Below are positions 5,361 through 7,286 of a DNA stretch of 7,286 nucleotides, one piece after another. The position numbers were made by a program, and so were the translations under genes. The notes below the pieces were generated by a model. The model had not been told where the DNA came from and ran no database searches. It worked only from the letters and a program-made list of their open reading frames with translations. The stretch comes from Actinomycetes bacterium. Its GTDB lineage: Bacteria; Actinomycetota; Actinomycetes; JAHEKZ01. Location: assembly GCA_027117675.1 (NCBI GenBank), contig JAJAYM010000230.1, forward strand, positions 1 through 7,286, read 5' to 3'. The first letter of the stretch is position 1. Every line of letters starts with the position of its first letter.

Positions 5361-6368
5361 CTAGCCTCCCGCAGCGAGCGCCACCAGCCGCGACAGCGCC
5401 CGGAAGTACTTCTTGCGGTAACCGCCACGCAACATGTCAGCGGTGAACACCTGGTCGAGTGCAGCGCCACTGCCGACCACGCGGACGCCTCGGTCGTAGA
5501 GGCGGTCGACCAAGACGACGAAGCGCAGCGCGACAGCCTGATCATCGATGGGTCGGACGCCACGCCACACCACGACGTCAATGCCGGAGACGAGCATCCC
5601 GTAACGGCTCGGATGCAGCGTCGCTACGTGGGTCAGCAAGTCGTCGAAATCGTCGACCGCAACGACTCCCCCGACCTCGACAGCCAGTTCCAGCTGAGCC
5701 TCGGTTGCCGGTTCCGGTGCGGTGGGGGCCGAACGGTGACGGTAGTCAGGGCCCTCGATACGGATGACGTCAAACTGCCCAGCCAGCCCTTGGATCTCGC
5801 GGAGAAAATCTCCGGCCGCGAAGCGTTCATCGCCTAGGCGGTCCGGCAACGTGTTGGACGTGGCTGCAAGCTTGACGCCCCGATCGGTCAGCCGTTCCAG
5901 CAAGGTCGACATCAAGACCGTGTCGCCAGGGTCGTCGAGTTCGAACTCATCGATGCAGACCAGCCGCAGTTGAGCCAATCGCTGAACGGCTGCAGCGAAC
6001 CCGATGGCGCCGACGAGGTTGGTCACTTCGACAAAGGTGCCGAAGGCCTTCGGCTCCGGTACGTCGTGCCACAGCGACGCGAGCAGGTGCGTCTTGCCGA
6101 CCCCGAACCCCCCGTCGAGATATATGCCAGCGCGCCCCTCAGGTGGTGCCGGCGCTCGGCGCCACCAGCTGCGCTCAGCGGCTGGCGCGGCAATCCGGGC
6201 CGCGAAGGCTCCGAGCGCGGCGACGGCCGCCGCTTGGGTCGGCTGCTGGGGATCTGGGAGGTAGGTGTCGAAGCTGACCTGGGCAAAGAGTGGCGGCGGC
6301 ACAAGTGTTGCCACCAGCGCATCGGCCTCGATCCGAGGTGATCGGTCGACGAGCCGAACGGTGGACAC
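5361..6368 (-). CDS. zapE: AFG1/ZapE-like P-loop ATPase
   Basis: A 335-residue ATPase of the AFG1 (LACE1)/ZapE family. In E. coli ZapE acts at the division ring, and mitochondrial homologues help in quality control of respiratory proteins; the actinobacterial role is less clear. Walker A is GGFGVGKTHLL (86-96, K92), Walker B is LVCIDEF (136-142, D140-E141), and ATSNTLPDRLGDERF (169-183) contains the sensor TSN followed by the family-typical LP.L....F. The substrate-side FDVIRIEGPDYR (199-210) and the C-terminal YRKKYFRALSRL (317-328) are also familiar for the family. The start is GTG 6368; there is no good Shine-Dalgarno, but TACGCT lies 8 nt upstream, compatible with a leaderless message. 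It diverges from the pyrimidine-reductase-like gene with 56 bp between starts. The functional name is a family transfer. Confidence 0.92.
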   Translation of the reverse strand: MSTVRLVDRSPRIEADALVATLVPPPLFAQVSFDTYLPDPQQPTQAAAVAALGAFAARIAAPAAERSWWRRAPAPPEGRAGIYLDGGFGVGKTHLLASLWHDVPEPKAFGTFVEVTNLVGAIGFAAAVQRLAQLRLVCIDEFELDDPGDTVLMSTLLERLTDRGVKLAATSNTLPDRLGDERFAAGDFLREIQGLAGQFDVIRIEGPDYRHRSAPTAPEPATEAQLELAVEVGGVVAVDDFDDLLTHVATLHPSRYGMLVSGIDVVVWRGVRPIDDQAVALRFVVLVDRLYDRGVRVVGSGAALDQVFTADMLRGGYRKKYFRALSRLVALAAGG

Positions 6369-6382
6369 AGGGCCTGAGCGTA
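6369..6382 (-). promoter_or_regulatory. Candidate -10 element for the ZapE-like gene (leaderless)
   Basis: On the minus strand TACGCT (6382-6377) fits TAnnnT and ends 8 nt before the GTG at 6368, a distance that would place the transcript start at or next to the start codon. No ribosome binding site of normal strength is present and no clear -35 is seen. The 56-bp divergent gap leaves little room for an untranslated leader. Confidence 0.3.
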
Positions 6383-6424
6383 CGTGCCGAGACGTCGGTG
6401 CCGCGTCTCTGCCACCATCAGGGT

Positions 6425-7174
6425 GTGGAACGCCTTCTGCCAGGACCGCACGTCACTATGACGCCGCAGCGAGACGTCGACGCTCTTGCGTCGCACTACG
6501 CCTACCCGGACGCCGGTGCCCTTCGGTCCAACATGGTGGCTTCGATCGACGGTGCCATCAGTCTCGACGGACGATCGAAACCGATCTCAGGTGAATCTGA
6601 CTGGTTTCTCTTTGGGTTGCAGCGTGCCCTGGCCGACGTCATCGTCGTTGGCGCCGGAACCGCACGCGCTGAGGGATACGGTCCTGGCCGGACGCGCCCC
6701 GAGTTTGCCCACCTGCGTAACGCGGCCGGCCAGCCGTCGGCACCCACCCTGGCGATCGTCACCGCCAGCGGAAAGCTCGACCCAGCTGCCAACTGCTTCA
6801 CCGGAACCGCACGTACGACAGTCATCACCTGCCGAGCCGCCCCGGCCGTGCACGTTGACCCACTGCGAGCGGTCGCCGATGTCATCGTCAGTGGTGGCGA
6901 AACCGTCGACCTTCGCGGTGCCATCGACGTCCTCCGCGAGCGCGGCTTACGTCGCATTCTGACCGAAGGCGGCCCGAGCCTGCTTGGCGCGCTGACGTCC
7001 CACGACCTGATCGACGAGCTGGTGGCCAGCATCTCGCCGTCCCTCATTGGTGGCGACGCCCCACGGATGGTGGTCGGTGCGCCAGAAACGCTGCGCCGCC
7101 TCGAACTTGTTGGAGTGCTCGAGGACGAGGGAACGCTCTTCATCCACTACCGGCGCGCGAGAGGCGCCACCTGA
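6425..7174 (+). CDS. Pyrimidine reductase family protein (RibD C-terminal domain-like)
   Basis: A 249-residue protein of the RibD-C/dihydrofolate-reductase-like fold. In riboflavin synthesis this fold reduces 5-amino-6-(5-phosphoribosylamino)uracil with NADPH. Visible motifs are SNMVASIDGAIS (35-46), DVIVVGAGTARAEGYGP (71-87, nucleotide binding), ILTEGGPSLLGAL (178-190) and LIDELVASISPSLIGG (195-210). There is no deaminase domain, so it is a stand-alone reductase. I recall actinobacterial proteins annotated as 'pyrimidine reductase family' that begin with M-R-R-L-(L/F)-P; the GTG at 6425 gives VERLLPGP and is chosen on that basis. Its ribosome binding site is poor (CAGGG almost touching the start), so it may be leaderless; ATG 6458, with AGGA 12 nt upstream, is the alternative. 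No other riboflavin genes are nearby, so the substrate is uncertain. Its TGA overlaps the start of the ligase gene. Confidence 0.88.
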   Translation: MERLLPGPHVTMTPQRDVDALASHYAYPDAGALRSNMVASIDGAISLDGRSKPISGESDWFLFGLQRALADVIVVGAGTARAEGYGPGRTRPEFAHLRNAAGQPSAPTLAIVTASGKLDPAANCFTGTARTTVITCRAAPAVHVDPLRAVADVIVSGGETVDLRGAIDVLRERGLRRILTEGGPSLLGALTSHDLIDELVASISPSLIGGDAPRMVVGAPETLRRLELVGVLEDEGTLFIHYRRARGAT

Positions 7175-7286
7175 TGGCAGACACCCAAATCGTTCCTCCG
7201 CTCGCACCCATGCTCGCCAAGGCGGCCAAGTCCGTCCCCGATGGCGGCACCGGCGACTCCGGCTACCTCTACGAGCCGAAGTGGGA
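7174..7286 (+). CDS. ATP-dependent DNA ligase, N-terminal fragment
   Basis: The first 37 codons of a gene running off the window end. It reads PPLAPMLAKAAKSVP (8-22) and then YLYEPKWD (31-38, the last Asp inferred from the first two bases of its codon). Actinobacterial ATP-dependent DNA ligases of the LigC/LigD type begin with 'PMLA' and then have 'EPKWDG', where the Lys (here K36) is the residue adenylated by ATP in ligase motif I. ATG 7174 overlaps the preceding TGA as TGATG, and GAGAGG (7159-7164) lies 9 nt upstream, so the start is well supported. A LigC-type enzyme is more likely than a LigD fusion because the ligase domain is N-terminal, but the remainder is not visible. Confidence 0.88.
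   Translation, partial: MADTQIVPPLAPMLAKAAKSVPDGGTGDSGYLYEPKW

Noticed and set aside
5220..5837. Forward open frame of 205 codons opposite the ZapE-like and VOC genes
   Set aside because: Covers the 3' part of a clear ATPase and the start of the VOC gene on the other strand; no family features.
1..7286. CRISPR arrays, tRNA/rRNA genes, insertion sequences, attachment sites
   Set aside because: No repeat-spacer pattern, no tRNA-like cloverleaf or TTCGA-type T-arm in gaps, no transposase or terminal inverted repeats; the intergenic space is too small to hold them.

Overview
The window is high-GC DNA with GTG starts, dense coding and 4-base gene overlaps. Its gene set (NirA-type sulfite reductase, [4Fe-4S] APS reductase, SirB-like chelatase, actinobacterial pyrimidine-reductase-like protein, ATP-dependent DNA ligase) points to an actinomycete (Actinomycetota). 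The genus cannot be read from the sequence.

Layout: at the left edge the first 23 codons of a leftward gene (complement 1-69) sit behind a strong ribosome binding site. Positions 70-205 are a divergent control region with a 12-bp perfect palindrome and a 19-bp-periodic GACG repeat. From 206 to 4958 runs a rightward assimilatory sulfate reduction operon: a short cysteine-ending leader peptide (206-319), an untranslated stretch with competing hairpins (303-367), ferredoxin-type sulfite reductase (412-2100), a 64-residue zinc-ribbon protein (2097-2291), APS reductase cysH (2288-3079), a CysG-like siroheme synthase fusion (3076-4266) and a SirB/CbiX-like chelatase (4263-4958). All five structural genes are joined by ATGA or GTGA overlaps. 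A convergent leftward pair follows, a VOC-fold protein (4984-5313) downstream of a ZapE/AFG1-like ATPase (5361-6368). Divergent from the ATPase by 56 bp is a RibD-C-like reductase (6425-7174), whose stop overlaps the start of an ATP-dependent DNA ligase cut off by the window end.

How it works together: CysH reduces APS to sulfite and Sir reduces sulfite to sulfide. CysG and SirB make the siroheme that Sir needs. The leader peptide, with tandem Cys codons just before its stop and next to alternative hairpins, suggests the operon is controlled by cysteine supply through ribosome-mediated attenuation, like the polycysteine leaders described in mycobacteria. Sulfate adenylyltransferase (cysDN) and a sulfate transporter are not in the window. 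The most interesting parts are the leader/attenuator, the repeat-rich promoter region and the uncharacterised zinc-ribbon protein between sir and cysH.
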